The notes under the pieces are model-generated. The model was not told where the DNA came from. It saw nothing but the letters and a program-made list of their open reading frames with translations, and made no database searches. Position numbers and translations under genes: made by a program. Positions 52,359 through 61,295 of a stretch of 64,000 bases of DNA are shown here, in pieces. The DNA is from Pelagisphaera sp964404745. Lineage in GTDB: Bacteria > Verrucomicrobiota > Verrucomicrobiia > Opitutales > Opitutaceae. The stretch spans positions 62,001-126,000 of the forward strand of contig CAYOLG010000007.1 in NCBI GenBank assembly GCA_964404745.1, written 5' to 3'. How positions within the stretch are numbered: position 1 is the stretch's first letter; each line of letters starts with the position of its first letter.

Positions 52359-53705
52359 ATGAACGATTCCTCGTTATCCAAAATTTCTGTTGGCCGTCGC
52401 CAATTTCTGAAGACAGGAGCCCTCGCTAGCGGCGGCATCCTCTTGGCCCCCTCCATTATGAAGGCCCAGTCGTCTCCCAACGGTAAAATCAATTTGGCTA
52501 TTCTCGGCTACGGCAAGCAAGGCGAGGTCTTAACGACCTCGATGCTGGAAATCCCCAATCCGCCCTTCCACATAGTGGCGGTGGCTGACATTTGGAAAAA
52601 CAGCATTGGCAAGTGTCGCAGCGCCCTCAGGACCCACAATCCAGGACTGAAATGGTACTTCGATTACCGCGAATTGATCGCGGCCAAGGACGAACTGGAT
52701 TTGGATGCGGTAATCATCGCTACACCCGATTTCTGGCATGCGCGTCACACGAATGCCTGCTTGGAAGCCGGGCTGCATGTCTATTGCGAAAAGATGATGG
52801 CCAAAACGCCTGACGAAGCTCGTTCGATGGTGAGAACCGCCAAGAAAACCGGACAGTTACTGCAAATCGGCCACCAACGCCGAAGTAACCCTCGTTACCT
52901 TCACGCCTATCACAACCTCACTGTGCGGGCAAAACTGCTCGGGCGCTACACGACCGCCAACGGACAATGGAATCGTTCCGCTAAGCCGTTACGCGAGGTG
53001 AATCCAAGGATCGCCGTCGATCAAGCGGTTCTTGAGGAGAATGGCTTCGAAAACATGGAGCAATTTCTCAATTGGCGCTGGTTCCGCGACCTAAGCGGCG
53101 GCCCTATCTCAGACTTGGGATCGCACCAGATCGACATCTTCAACTGGTTTTTCAATTCCCTGCCTAAGAGTGTCATGGCTAGCGGAGGCAATGACTACTA
53201 CCAGGGTCGCGAGTGGTACGACAACGTGATGGTGCTATACGAGTATGACACTCCGGATGGTCCTGCTCGCGCTTTCTACCAAACCTTGGCGACGACTGGG
53301 GCTGGTGGCGGCTACTACGAGTATTTCATGGGTGATCAAGGTGCCATGCGGATGTCTGAAAACCCAGCCTTCACCAAGATGTATCGCGAAGCTGGCGCTC
53401 CTGACTGGGATGAATGGGCCGACAAGGGATTCATCCGCAAGGAAGAAGCCGCAGCGGCCAAAGTTCAAACCAAGGTTGATGTGCGCGAGTCCGCGCCGCC
53501 GGACGCCTACGATATTCCGATCGTGCTGGATAAGAAACCGCACACGCCTCACCTGGAGAACTTCTTCGCAGCCATCAATGGCAAGGCCAAGTTGAACTCC
53601 GATGGCGAGCACACTTTCAAGAGTGAAATGGCTATCTTCCGGGTAAATGAAGCGGTCGCCGCTCGCAAAGCGATCGAGTTCTCGGAAGACGACTTCACGG
53701 TATAA
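52359..53705 (+). CDS. Gfo/Idh/MocA family oxidoreductase, Tat-exported
   Basis: A protein of 448 residues with a twin-arginine signal (GRRQFLKTGALASGGILLAP). The Rossmann NAD(P)-binding part shows LAILGYGKQGEV, DAVIIATPDFWHARHTNACL and LHVYCEKMMAKTPDEA, where the classical EKP reads EKM. QIGHQRRSNPRY and GGPISDLGSHQIDIFNWFF are typical of the large Verrucomicrobial/Planctomycete group. Export to the periplasm implies a cofactor folded in the cytoplasm. The family oxidises or reduces sugars and related polyols; the substrate is unknown. Followed after 49 bases by a discoidin-like secreted protein. Confidence 0.9.
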   Translation: MNDSSLSKISVGRRQFLKTGALASGGILLAPSIMKAQSSPNGKINLAILGYGKQGEVLTTSMLEIPNPPFHIVAVADIWKNSIGKCRSALRTHNPGLKWYFDYRELIAAKDELDLDAVIIATPDFWHARHTNACLEAGLHVYCEKMMAKTPDEARSMVRTAKKTGQLLQIGHQRRSNPRYLHAYHNLTVRAKLLGRYTTANGQWNRSAKPLREVNPRIAVDQAVLEENGFENMEQFLNWRWFRDLSGGPISDLGSHQIDIFNWFFNSLPKSVMASGGNDYYQGREWYDNVMVLYEYDTPDGPARAFYQTLATTGAGGGYYEYFMGDQGAMRMSENPAFTKMYREAGAPDWDEWADKGFIRKEEAAAAKVQTKVDVRESAPPDAYDIPIVLDKKPHTPHLENFFAAINGKAKLNSDGEHTFKSEMAIFRVNEAVAARKAIEFSEDDFTV

Positions 53706-53754
53706 GGCTGTTGTATTCAGAATTATTGACAAAATTTAGAAAATATCCAAAATT

Positions 53755-54417
53755 ATGAAATCCAAATTAATTTCGCTTATCGCTCTTGGAGCGATATCCG
53801 TCTCGGCTTATGCCGCCCACCACGGTGGGAAAAAGCCGTTGGCTCTCGAATTTCCTCCCCCGTTTCTGATCGGCACGCCGGTCCAGGTAAACCTGCCGCA
53901 CTTGGAGGATCCGGGAACGCCGGCGCCAGTGATCATGGCTCCGGAAGGAGTTGCCAATCTCGCAGTAGGGAAAGAGGTTACTTCAAGCGATGATTTCCCC
54001 ATTATAGGCGGCCTTGACTACGTAACCGATGGCGACAAAGAGTCGGAAGAAGGCTACTTCGTGGAGTTGGCTCCAGGCACCCAGTGGATACAAATCGATT
54101 TGGAAAACACGGCTACGATTTACGGCGTGGGTATATGGCACTTCCATACGCAGAAGCGGGCATACCACGATGTGATCGTGCAGATCTCCGATGACGAATC
54201 ATTCGAAAGCGGCGTCACCACGGTTTTCAATAATGACCACGATAACTCCTCTGGCTTCGGAAAAGGCGATGACAAAGCCTACTTGGAGACTAATGAAGGT
54301 AAGCTAGTCGACGCCAAAGAGTCGAAGGGCCGTTATGTTCGTATTTACGGAGCTGGCAACACCAGCAACGAAATGAATCACTTCGTAGAAGTGGAAGTGT
54401 TTGGCTTGGCTAACTGA
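53755..54417 (+). CDS. secreted discoidin (F5/8 type C)-like protein
   Basis: A protein of 220 residues: a signal peptide (LISLIALGAISVSAYA), a proline-rich linker and one beta-sandwich domain (about 65-220). The sandwich includes NLAVGKEVTSSDDFPIIGGL, QWIQIDLENTATIYGVGIWH and GRYVRIYGAGNTSNEMNHFV, the pattern of F5/8 type C carbohydrate-binding modules. It has no catalytic part. As the last gene of the DoxX/oxidoreductase set, it may hold the substrate or anchor the complex. A terminator hairpin follows at 54452. Confidence 0.85.
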   Translation: MKSKLISLIALGAISVSAYAAHHGGKKPLALEFPPPFLIGTPVQVNLPHLEDPGTPAPVIMAPEGVANLAVGKEVTSSDDFPIIGGLDYVTDGDKESEEGYFVELAPGTQWIQIDLENTATIYGVGIWHFHTQKRAYHDVIVQISDDESFESGVTTVFNNDHDNSSGFGKGDDKAYLETNEGKLVDAKESKGRYVRIYGAGNTSNEMNHFVEVEVFGLAN

Positions 54418-54451
54418 GTTATCGTTTTCCAAGAAATCGACTTTTCTAAAC

Positions 54452-54485
54452 GCGTCTAGGGGAAGCCTCCTGGGCGCTTTTTTTT
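54452..54485 (+). terminator. intrinsic terminator after the discoidin-like gene
   Basis: The stem GCGTCTAGG / CCTCCTGGGCGC with loop GGAAG (54452-54477) is directly followed by eight T residues. This is the clearest Rho-independent terminator in the window. Confidence 0.85.
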
Positions 54486-54486
54486 A

Positions 54487-54518
54487 GGTAGGGGGGACCG
54501 GCTCGATACTCCCTACCT
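54487..54518. repeat. GGTAGGGGGGACCG hairpin (family A), copy 8
   Basis: GGTAGGGGGGACCGGCTCGA followed by TACTCCCTACC forms one stem directly after the terminator. Confidence 0.7.
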
Positions 54519-54695
54519 CCAAGCGTTTGGATCGAATTGAACCACCTGCCCCGATCTATGCAGGCTTGCCCTGCGGCCCTATTCCTTCGAACGTTCAGCT
54601 CCCGTTAATTCAAAAAGGCTCCCATCGAAATACCACGTAAAGCGATTCCTTTTCTTTTCGGCCTTGCTTGCATCGCCGTAGTTGTTGGCGGGCTT

Positions 54696-56135
54696 ATGCT
54701 GCGGATTGATAATGCCCAGGCGAGAATTCTTCATTCTGATGAGGCGGTTCAGGCTTACCAGCTGTGGGAGTTGATGGAGACAGGTGAATACCGATACGAT
54801 CCAAAAGACAAGCATGGTCCCCTGCTCTACTATTTCACCTCGGCATTGAATAAAGGCTTGGGGATCGACAGTTCTGAGTTAGATCGCGTTTCCCTGCGCC
54901 TGTTGCCAATGGTGGCGAGCGTAGGGCTACTGCTATTCCTGTTTGTCTTGGTACGGGCGTCTTCGTTGACGACTTTGCTAAGCGCCGCATTTGTGGCTGT
55001 CTCGCCCTTGCCGGTCATATATGGAGCCTACTTTGTCCAGGAGGCCCTTTTTGTACTGATTGGATTCTTCCTTCTGTATTCGTATTCCAATTTTTGGAAT
55101 CGGCAAACGCCCATATGGGCTGCCATTGTAGGTCTTTGGACCGGGGCTTTTTTCGCCACCAAGGAGACAGCTATTATCCATGTAGCTGGGATCGCTATCG
55201 CCGTCTTTGCCGCTTTTCCCGCTAGTAGAAGGCTGGAGTCTTGGCGAGCGGCTATGCGATGGCCGAATTTAGCTGCTGGTTTCGGATCGTTTGCATTGAT
55301 TTGGGTATTTTTCTACACAGGTGGATTGAAGGACTTCAACCAGCTGGGCGACAGTTTCAGGGCTTTCATCAATTATGCCGAGCGCTCGCAAGGGGCCGGT
55401 CACGAGAAACCTTTTCTCTACTATCTGTCCATCATGTGGCCTCACACGGCTGAGGGAGCGCGTTGGGGAGAAGCCCTCTTTCTGTTTCTTTCCATTATCG
55501 GTTTAGCTTTAGCCATAGCGGAGCGCCGGTCTTTAGACCCCCGCCTGCAAATCGGGATTTTCTACGGGTTCATTTGCCTGCTACTGTACTCGATCATTCC
55601 TTATAAAACGCCTTGGCTTATCTTATCGAGTTACATTTCGCTGGCTTTAGCTGCCGGCTACGCCATAAATTTCCTATGGCATCGCTATCGTAATGGCTGG
55701 ATTCGCGCGCTAGTTGTTGGCCTATCTCTCTACTGCCTATTCGGACAATACCAGTTGACGAAGCTAGCGAATCGCTACGCGGCCGACGCCCGAAATCCCT
55801 ACATCTACCAGCATACCTCGCCCCAATTCCAAAAACTCGTCGATCGGATTGCCGACTTGGAAGCTTTGGATCCCGATAGCCGTCTGACGATAGCCGTTGT
55901 AGGCGAAGACAATGCTTGGCCTTTACCCTGGTACTTGAGGGATAATGACACGGTCGGCTATTGGGTGGATTCTCGTCAAGCGCCTACCCTAGATGTGGTC
56001 GTGGGACCGGCAGGTGAGTTGCCTCCGGAGCTTTCTGCAACCCACATTCCAGAGTATCATGGCTTGCGGGAAAACGTGTTGCTCGAATGTTGGATACGGA
56101 ATGAGCTTTGGGATGTCTTTGTGGAAACGCGCTAG
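54696..56135 (+). CDS. GT39/Agl23-like membrane protein (TIGR03663 type)
   Basis: An integral membrane protein of at least 479 residues. It has the polyprenyl-phosphate-mannose glycosyltransferase look: an acidic first loop (ILHSDEAVQAYQLWELMETG and GEYRYDPKDKHGPLLYYF) followed by about ten membrane spans. The first ATG seems too far in. The 30 upstream in-frame codons back to a TAA at 54606 encode RKAIPFLFGLACIAVVVGGL, a perfect first membrane segment, but without ATG, GTG or TTG. The true start may be a rare codon (ATC 54624, ATA 54630, ATT 54645), or the TAA may be a lesion in a longer gene starting at 54558. Neighbours ApbE and GT2 follow within a few bases. Confidence 0.85.
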   Translation: MLRIDNAQARILHSDEAVQAYQLWELMETGEYRYDPKDKHGPLLYYFTSALNKGLGIDSSELDRVSLRLLPMVASVGLLLFLFVLVRASSLTTLLSAAFVAVSPLPVIYGAYFVQEALFVLIGFFLLYSYSNFWNRQTPIWAAIVGLWTGAFFATKETAIIHVAGIAIAVFAAFPASRRLESWRAAMRWPNLAAGFGSFALIWVFFYTGGLKDFNQLGDSFRAFINYAERSQGAGHEKPFLYYLSIMWPHTAEGARWGEALFLFLSIIGLALAIAERRSLDPRLQIGIFYGFICLLLYSIIPYKTPWLILSSYISLALAAGYAINFLWHRYRNGWIRALVVGLSLYCLFGQYQLTKLANRYAADARNPYIYQHTSPQFQKLVDRIADLEALDPDSRLTIAVVGEDNAWPLPWYLRDNDTVGYWVDSRQAPTLDVVVGPAGELPPELSATHIPEYHGLRENVLLECWIRNELWDVFVETR

Positions 56136-56140
56136 TGGAA

Positions 56141-57076
56141 ATGGCTGAAGAAGCGACAGCGATCTATTTGCGGAATCGGGACCTCGATGGCTACCAATCG
56201 TATTCATTTGAAGCCATGGCCACGATTTTCCGGTTCCACCTAGCGAGCGGTTCCAATGCGCTTCTAGATTCGGCGGTAATGGAAGCGGAAGAGTTGCTGA
56301 CCAAACTGGAGTCTCAACTGAGCCTGTATATCGAACATAGCGATACTACGCGAATCAATCGAGCCGCCGAAGGGGAAGAAATCGCTGTTTCCCAAACAAT
56401 GGTTGATTGCCTGCTTGCCGCGTTTGATGCGAGCTCGCTGCTAGGTGGAGCCTTTGATCCTTTTTTAGGCCAGCTGTCGATTGACGCTAAAGGACAGCGT
56501 CCCATCTTGCCTCACTTGCAAGGTATCGAGACCGAGGATTCCCCTTCGGAGGGCCCTGTTATTTCTCTAGATCCTGACATGAACCGAGTCAGAAAAATCC
56601 GCGCGGGTCCCCTGCTCGATCTTGGCGGAATTGGCAAAGGCTTCGCTCTAGATCAACTGAAGACGCTTTTTCACAGTTGGGATATAGAATCTGGTTTGCT
56701 CGATTCGGGGGGATCCACCTTTCTGGCTTTAAATAGAAATGGGAAAGGGCCAAACTGGTCGCTTAATATCGGATACGGTTCCAAAATTCGCCCAGTTGAT
56801 TTGCCGCCTGGCTCAGCCATCGCCAGCTCGGGAGAGCTCTATCAGGAGAGCCATATAATAGACCCGATCAAAGGAAATCCCTCAGCTTGGAAACGCAGTT
56901 ACGCTTTGGCTTCATCGGCGGCTTTAGCCGATGCCGCTAGTACTGCGGGACTCGTGCTTGAAAGCAAGGATATCGATGCGATATGCTTGAATGAATGCGA
57001 TTTATCCTTTGCCCTCTTCTCCGAAGAATCGGGACATTTTTTTGGCTCGTATTTTGAAAAATGGATGGATTCATGA
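56141..57076 (+). CDS. FAD:protein FMN transferase (ApbE family)
   Basis: The start at 56141 gives 311 residues; it lies five bases after the membrane-protein stop. ApbE motifs: LDLGGIGKGFALDQL, the glycine-rich GLLDSGGSTFLAL, and HIIDPIKGNPSAW before SAALADAASTAGLV. The family covalently attaches FMN to threonine residues in partner proteins such as Nqr/Rnf subunits, usually outside the membrane. There is no signal peptide or lipobox here, so the protein seems cytoplasmic. Its place between two glycosyltransferase-like genes is unexplained. It overlaps the next gene by four bases. Confidence 0.88.
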   Translation: MAEEATAIYLRNRDLDGYQSYSFEAMATIFRFHLASGSNALLDSAVMEAEELLTKLESQLSLYIEHSDTTRINRAAEGEEIAVSQTMVDCLLAAFDASSLLGGAFDPFLGQLSIDAKGQRPILPHLQGIETEDSPSEGPVISLDPDMNRVRKIRAGPLLDLGGIGKGFALDQLKTLFHSWDIESGLLDSGGSTFLALNRNGKGPNWSLNIGYGSKIRPVDLPPGSAIASSGELYQESHIIDPIKGNPSAWKRSYALASSAALADAASTAGLVLESKDIDAICLNECDLSFALFSEESGHFFGSYFEKWMDS

Positions 57077-57789
57077 ATACACTTTTGGTCATACCTTGTT
57101 TCAATGAGAGCCAGCGTTTGCCTCGCTTTCTTCCCGGACTGTGCGAGCGTCTGGAAGCAAGCGCGGCCAAAGTAGCGATTCAGTTGGTCGACGATGGTTC
57201 GAGGCCGGAAGAACAGGAGGCACTTAAGGAATTTGGTCAATCGCTGATGGCCCGGTACTCATTCATTCGAGAACCGATATTTCTAACCCAGAACCTGGGC
57301 AAAGGCGGAGCCATTCGAGCTGGTTGGAATACTGAAGAGCAGTTCGAATACTTGGCATTCGTGGACGCGGATGGAGCGGCCCCGGCCAATGAAACCGTTC
57401 GCTTTCTGGAAACTTTAAACGCTTTGGATGAGACCCCTACGCTCCTCATGGCGACTCGAGATCCAGGGTCCGGGCGTGAGTTGCAGAGAACGCTTTCCCG
57501 CAAGATAGTAGCCAGAGCCTTCAATACGTTGCTGCGCATATTCTATTGTATACGTATTAAGGATACGCAATGCGGAATCAAAGCGATTCCGGCCGGTTTT
57601 TTCGCCAAGGTTCGACACCAGCTCCGGCAAAATGGCTACGGCTTTGATTTAGAGCTGATCGCCAACGCCAAAAAGGAAGGTCTCGTAGTTCAAACTCTGC
57701 CCATCGATTGGGAAGAGATCCCGGGCAGCAAAACTCGGATCGGACCCGCTTTGGAGTTCGCTTTGCAAATTATTTTCAAGCGGATTTAG
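57073..57789 (+). CDS. glycosyltransferase family 2 (dolichyl-phosphate glucosyltransferase-like)
   Basis: The start at 57073 overlaps the ApbE stop (ATGA). The GT2/GT-A fold is seen in LLVIPCFNESQRLPRFL, the first aspartate motif IQLVDDGSRPEEQ, NLGKGGAIRAGW and the DXD-like FVDADGAAPANE. QCGIKAIPAGFF and NGYGFDLELIANAKKEGL match polyprenyl-phosphate sugar synthases. It probably makes the lipid-linked sugar donor used by the GT39-like protein two genes upstream. No membrane anchor is visible in the 238 residues. Confidence 0.9.
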   Translation: MNTLLVIPCFNESQRLPRFLPGLCERLEASAAKVAIQLVDDGSRPEEQEALKEFGQSLMARYSFIREPIFLTQNLGKGGAIRAGWNTEEQFEYLAFVDADGAAPANETVRFLETLNALDETPTLLMATRDPGSGRELQRTLSRKIVARAFNTLLRIFYCIRIKDTQCGIKAIPAGFFAKVRHQLRQNGYGFDLELIANAKKEGLVVQTLPIDWEEIPGSKTRIGPALEFALQIIFKRI

Positions 57790-57893
57790 TCTCTTGTTCA
57801 TTCTGGCAGCGATCGATCTCACACCTACATCCTGTCATGGCGATGCGCGTCAACTTAACGATCTGAACGAGCAATTCATCCTTCATCGATGGC

Positions 57894-57966
57894 TGTAGGA
57901 GCGGGTTTATCCCGCTATAAGAGGGATGGGCAACGGATCAAATCGCGGGATAGACCCGCTCCTACG
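57894..57966. repeat. GTAGGAGCGGGTTTATCCCGC inverted repeat (family B), copy 2
   Basis: GTAGGAGCGGGTTTATCCCG (from 57895) faces CGCGGGATAGACCCGCTCCT ending at about 57963. Each arm folds on itself and the arms also pair. It lies between the convergent GT2 and permease genes, where a two-way terminator is plausible. Confidence 0.85.
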
Positions 57967-58044
57967 CGACACTTCCGCTGAATCAGGTTTATATTCTTTT
58001 ATCGGGAGATAGCCAGTCCTCCTTATCCCAGAGGCGCTCTTCCT

Positions 58045-60615
58045 TTACTCGTAGCGGAGCGCTTCGATGGGCGGACGTTTGGCGATGCCTATGCTATTGA
58101 GCATGCCAGTCACTAGAGTGAGCAAGCCTATGAGAACAATGGATGCGAAGGTGATCCCCCAGGGTACGTAGAGTTCAATCTTAAAGATGAAACGGGTCAT
58201 CGCCCAGGCCCCACCCAAGGATAGCAGAACTCCCGCTGCGCTGCCCAAACCGCCCACGAGGAAGTATTCTACGGCCATGATTTTCCTAACCTGGCTAGTG
58301 TTGGCTCCAAGGGAGCGGAGCAAGACGCTTTCCTTCATGCGTTGGTAGCGGCTGGTCAATACCGTGGCGATAAGGGCTACTAAGCCTGTGAGTATGGTGA
58401 ACGAAGCCATAAATCGGACGACAAAACCCACTTTGTCGAAGATCTCTTTCAGGGACTCTAGAACCATGCTAAGATTGATGGCGGAAATGTTGGGAAAGGT
58501 TTTCACGACTTCTCCTTGCAATTCCGTAATGGCTTCAACTCCTTGGGCTTTGGCGGCAAGAATGTGGTTGGACGGAGCCTCTTCCAATATGCCACTGGGG
58601 AATACCACGAAAAAATTAGGCTGCATCTGACGCCAATCCACTTTTCGGATACTCGTAACAACCGTTTCGATTGGCAGTCCTTGAACATCCCAAGTTATGA
58701 GATCGCCCAGCTGCAATTGCAGGGCTTCTACGATGCGCTCCTCGACTGAAATGGGGATGGGGTCATCGCTGTCTAAGTTTGCATTGGGAATAAACTCTCC
58801 TGCAACGATGGGCTCATGGGCGCGAAGCTCGGATCGGTATGTGCTTCGGTATTCACGCGAAAGAGCCCACCCTTCCAGGTCTCTATTTCGCCTTAGTTGG
58901 CTGACGGGCCGCGATCGAAGATGCGTCAGCCGCATGGTGACCATGGGATCGTGGAATTTTAATTCGACGCCGCGACGATCGACAATGGCCTTAACCGTAT
59001 CGACTTGATCGGACTGAACATCGAAAAACACCGTGTTAGGCTTGTCTTCCTGGTCGTTAATTTCACCCCTTTTGAGAATACTGGTTTCGCATAGATAGAG
59101 CGTGTAGATGAGGAAAGCTCCCATGCCAATCATGACGATCAGGGAAACGGTGCGGTTGTTGGGCCGGTAGAGGTTGCTGATGCCCTGCTTCCAAACGAAT
59201 GGCAGGGATTTTGGTCTGAGCGATTTCAAGGTTTTTCGCAGGCCGATTCCAATGCCGCCTAGAGCGATGATGGCGACGAGAATTCCACCGAAAACGCCAG
59301 CAGCCTCCTTGAGGTCATCAGTCTGCAAGATCGAGAACCACAGCGTCAGAGCTCCGATAGCTGCGGCAGCCATCCAAACCAGCCAATCCCGTCGATTCTC
59401 ACTCAATCCGCTTGATGATCGGATCGCTCGCAAAGGCGAAAGATTTCTGGTCGGCAGTAAGGGCAAGAGGGCAAATAAAAGGGTCAAGGCCCAGGCGAAG
59501 AGGAAAGCTTCCAAGAGACTTGGCCAAACAATCTCAAAAGGAAGATCGAAGGGAAGGAATGCTTTCACGATCTGTGGAAGAATGGCTTGCGTCGCTACTC
59601 CCAGGGCTGCGCCTACAACGCATCCCGCAATTCCAACAGCAACAATTTGGACGCAGAATACCATCATGGCTCGTAAGCCGGAACAACCCAAACAACGGAG
59701 GATGGCCATAGAGGCCGATTTCTCTTTCAGGTAAACTTGTACGGCGCCAGCTATTCCTACTCCGCCCAGCAGCAAGGCAACGAATCCAACGAGGCTCAAA
59801 TAGCTCGTCATCTCGTTGAGCATGTTTCCAATGTCTTCCTTCTCTTCCTCGGCCGTGTCGTAACGAATGCCGTTTTGTCTCAGTTGGCCCTCATTGGCTT
59901 TTAGGGCGGATTCCAATTCAGTGTCGACGCCATTCTCGAAAACCAGTCGTCTGCGGAAAGTGGTGCGGCTTCCAAAGCCCATCAAGTCGGTTTCCTCCAA
60001 GAACGCGAAAGGAACGAGAATACGCGGGGAAAAGGAGTTGCGAAATGAGGATTCGCCGGGGAGGCGCAAAACTTCGCCGATAACCTTAAATTCGGATTTG
60101 CCAATACGGATTACGTCGCCGATCTCCAAGTCGTATTGGATTTTCAAGGATTCCTCGATGATGGCCACCCTACCCTGTTCCGGATCTAGATTGAGGCTGG
60201 GCGGCCGCGTCTCTAGCTCCCCATACCAAGGAAATCCGCCCTCCAAAGCCCGAAGGGAAACGAGGCGTGTTTGATCGGATTTAGTAAAGTAGGCCATGGT
60301 CGATAAACGAATGTCATTGGCTTCGTCGAGAGCTTCCAATGAGTCGATAAAGACTTCGGTTGCTTCATCGAAAGGATCGGAACTGCGGAATTCTAAATCA
60401 GCCCCGAGCAAGGCTCGAGATTGACGATCAACCTCTTTCTCGAGATTCGCTCGTAGAGAGTTAACCGCGACCAGGGCCGCGACTCCGAAGATAACCGAAA
60501 AGCCGAACAAGGCCAGTTTGGCCCGAGTACGGCGCGTATCTCGCCAGGCCATCGTCAGTATCCAGGCGATTTTTGGCTTTCGCCCTATTTTTTCTGGCGC
60601 TGAATCGGAGTTCAC
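58045..60615 (-). CDS. ABC transporter permease (FtsX/MacB-type, YbbP-like)
   Basis: A permease of 856 residues with one N-terminal span (LALFGFSVIFGVAALVAVNS), a periplasmic loop to about residue 255, and then two FtsX-type membrane blocks. The first block starts EMTSYLSLVGFVALLLGGVG. The second starts FMASFTILTGLVALIATVLT near the C-terminus and ends GMLNSIGIAKRPPIEALRYE. The size and double-FtsX layout are those of E. coli YbbP. It starts four bases inside the end of the ATPase gene, so they form one transporter. Its substrate is unproven in this family; lipids or lipoproteins are suspected. Confidence 0.9.
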   Translation of the reverse strand: MNSDSAPEKIGRKPKIAWILTMAWRDTRRTRAKLALFGFSVIFGVAALVAVNSLRANLEKEVDRQSRALLGADLEFRSSDPFDEATEVFIDSLEALDEANDIRLSTMAYFTKSDQTRLVSLRALEGGFPWYGELETRPPSLNLDPEQGRVAIIEESLKIQYDLEIGDVIRIGKSEFKVIGEVLRLPGESSFRNSFSPRILVPFAFLEETDLMGFGSRTTFRRRLVFENGVDTELESALKANEGQLRQNGIRYDTAEEEKEDIGNMLNEMTSYLSLVGFVALLLGGVGIAGAVQVYLKEKSASMAILRCLGCSGLRAMMVFCVQIVAVGIAGCVVGAALGVATQAILPQIVKAFLPFDLPFEIVWPSLLEAFLFAWALTLLFALLPLLPTRNLSPLRAIRSSSGLSENRRDWLVWMAAAAIGALTLWFSILQTDDLKEAAGVFGGILVAIIALGGIGIGLRKTLKSLRPKSLPFVWKQGISNLYRPNNRTVSLIVMIGMGAFLIYTLYLCETSILKRGEINDQEDKPNTVFFDVQSDQVDTVKAIVDRRGVELKFHDPMVTMRLTHLRSRPVSQLRRNRDLEGWALSREYRSTYRSELRAHEPIVAGEFIPNANLDSDDPIPISVEERIVEALQLQLGDLITWDVQGLPIETVVTSIRKVDWRQMQPNFFVVFPSGILEEAPSNHILAAKAQGVEAITELQGEVVKTFPNISAINLSMVLESLKEIFDKVGFVVRFMASFTILTGLVALIATVLTSRYQRMKESVLLRSLGANTSQVRKIMAVEYFLVGGLGSAAGVLLSLGGAWAMTRFIFKIELYVPWGITFASIVLIGLLTLVTGMLNSIGIAKRPPIEALRYE

Positions 60616-61295
60616 GTTTCCTCCACCACTTTGCCATGGTCGATCCGCAATATGCGATCCGTCTTGCTGGCTAGCTCCCTATCGTGGGTAACGAGCACAA
60701 GCGTTGTTCCTGAATTTCGGTTCAGCTCGAAAAGCAAATCGACAATGGAGTGACTCGTATCCGAATCCAAATTACCGGTTGGCTCGTCGGCAAAAAGAAT
60801 TTTTGGACGATTGATAAAGGCTCGGGCGATGGCTACCCTTTGCTGCTCTCCCCCTGACAATTGGACTGGATAATGATCGATGCGTTCGCCCAGACCCACT
60901 TTATCCAGAAGTTCTTTCGCTTCGGCTTCCGCATTGCCCTCCCCTCGCAATTCGAGCGGAACCATGACATTCTCCAGGGCAGTCAAGGTGGGCAAAAGCT
61001 GGAAATTCTGAAAAACGAAGCCGACAAAACGATTTCGAATATCAGATCGCTGATCCTCATTGAGATCGCCGAGCGATTCCCCATTCAATTTTATTTCTCC
61101 CGAAGTTGGGGTATCGAGCCCAGCGCAAATCCCCAGCAGCGTCGTTTTACCACTTCCGGAAGGGCCTACGATGGCGATTGATTCGCCAGCTCTAGCCTCA
61201 AAACTATTTTGCTTGAGCACATCCAGCGAGCGTTCGCCGCTGCTGAACGTTTTACTCACTTTGTCCAAACTTAGGACCGTTGCGTCGTTTTTCAT
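60612..61295 (-). CDS. ABC transporter ATP-binding protein (YbbA/LolD-type)
   Basis: An ATPase of 227 residues with Walker A GPSGSGKT (44-51), signature LSGGEQQRVAIARA (146-159), Walker B ILFADEP (166-172) and the switch histidine in LVLVTHDRELA. DTPTSGEIKLNGESLGDLNE is typical of the LolD/MacB/YbbA subgroup. It overlaps the permease gene by four bases and is transcribed away from a TesA-like esterase, the arrangement known from E. coli tesA-ybbAP. The energy source for the FtsX-like permease. Confidence 0.93.
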   Translation of the reverse strand: MKNDATVLSLDKVSKTFSSGERSLDVLKQNSFEARAGESIAIVGPSGSGKTTLLGICAGLDTPTSGEIKLNGESLGDLNEDQRSDIRNRFVGFVFQNFQLLPTLTALENVMVPLELRGEGNAEAEAKELLDKVGLGERIDHYPVQLSGGEQQRVAIARAFINRPKILFADEPTGNLDSDTSHSIVDLLFELNRNSGTTLVLVTHDRELASKTDRILRIDHGKVVEET

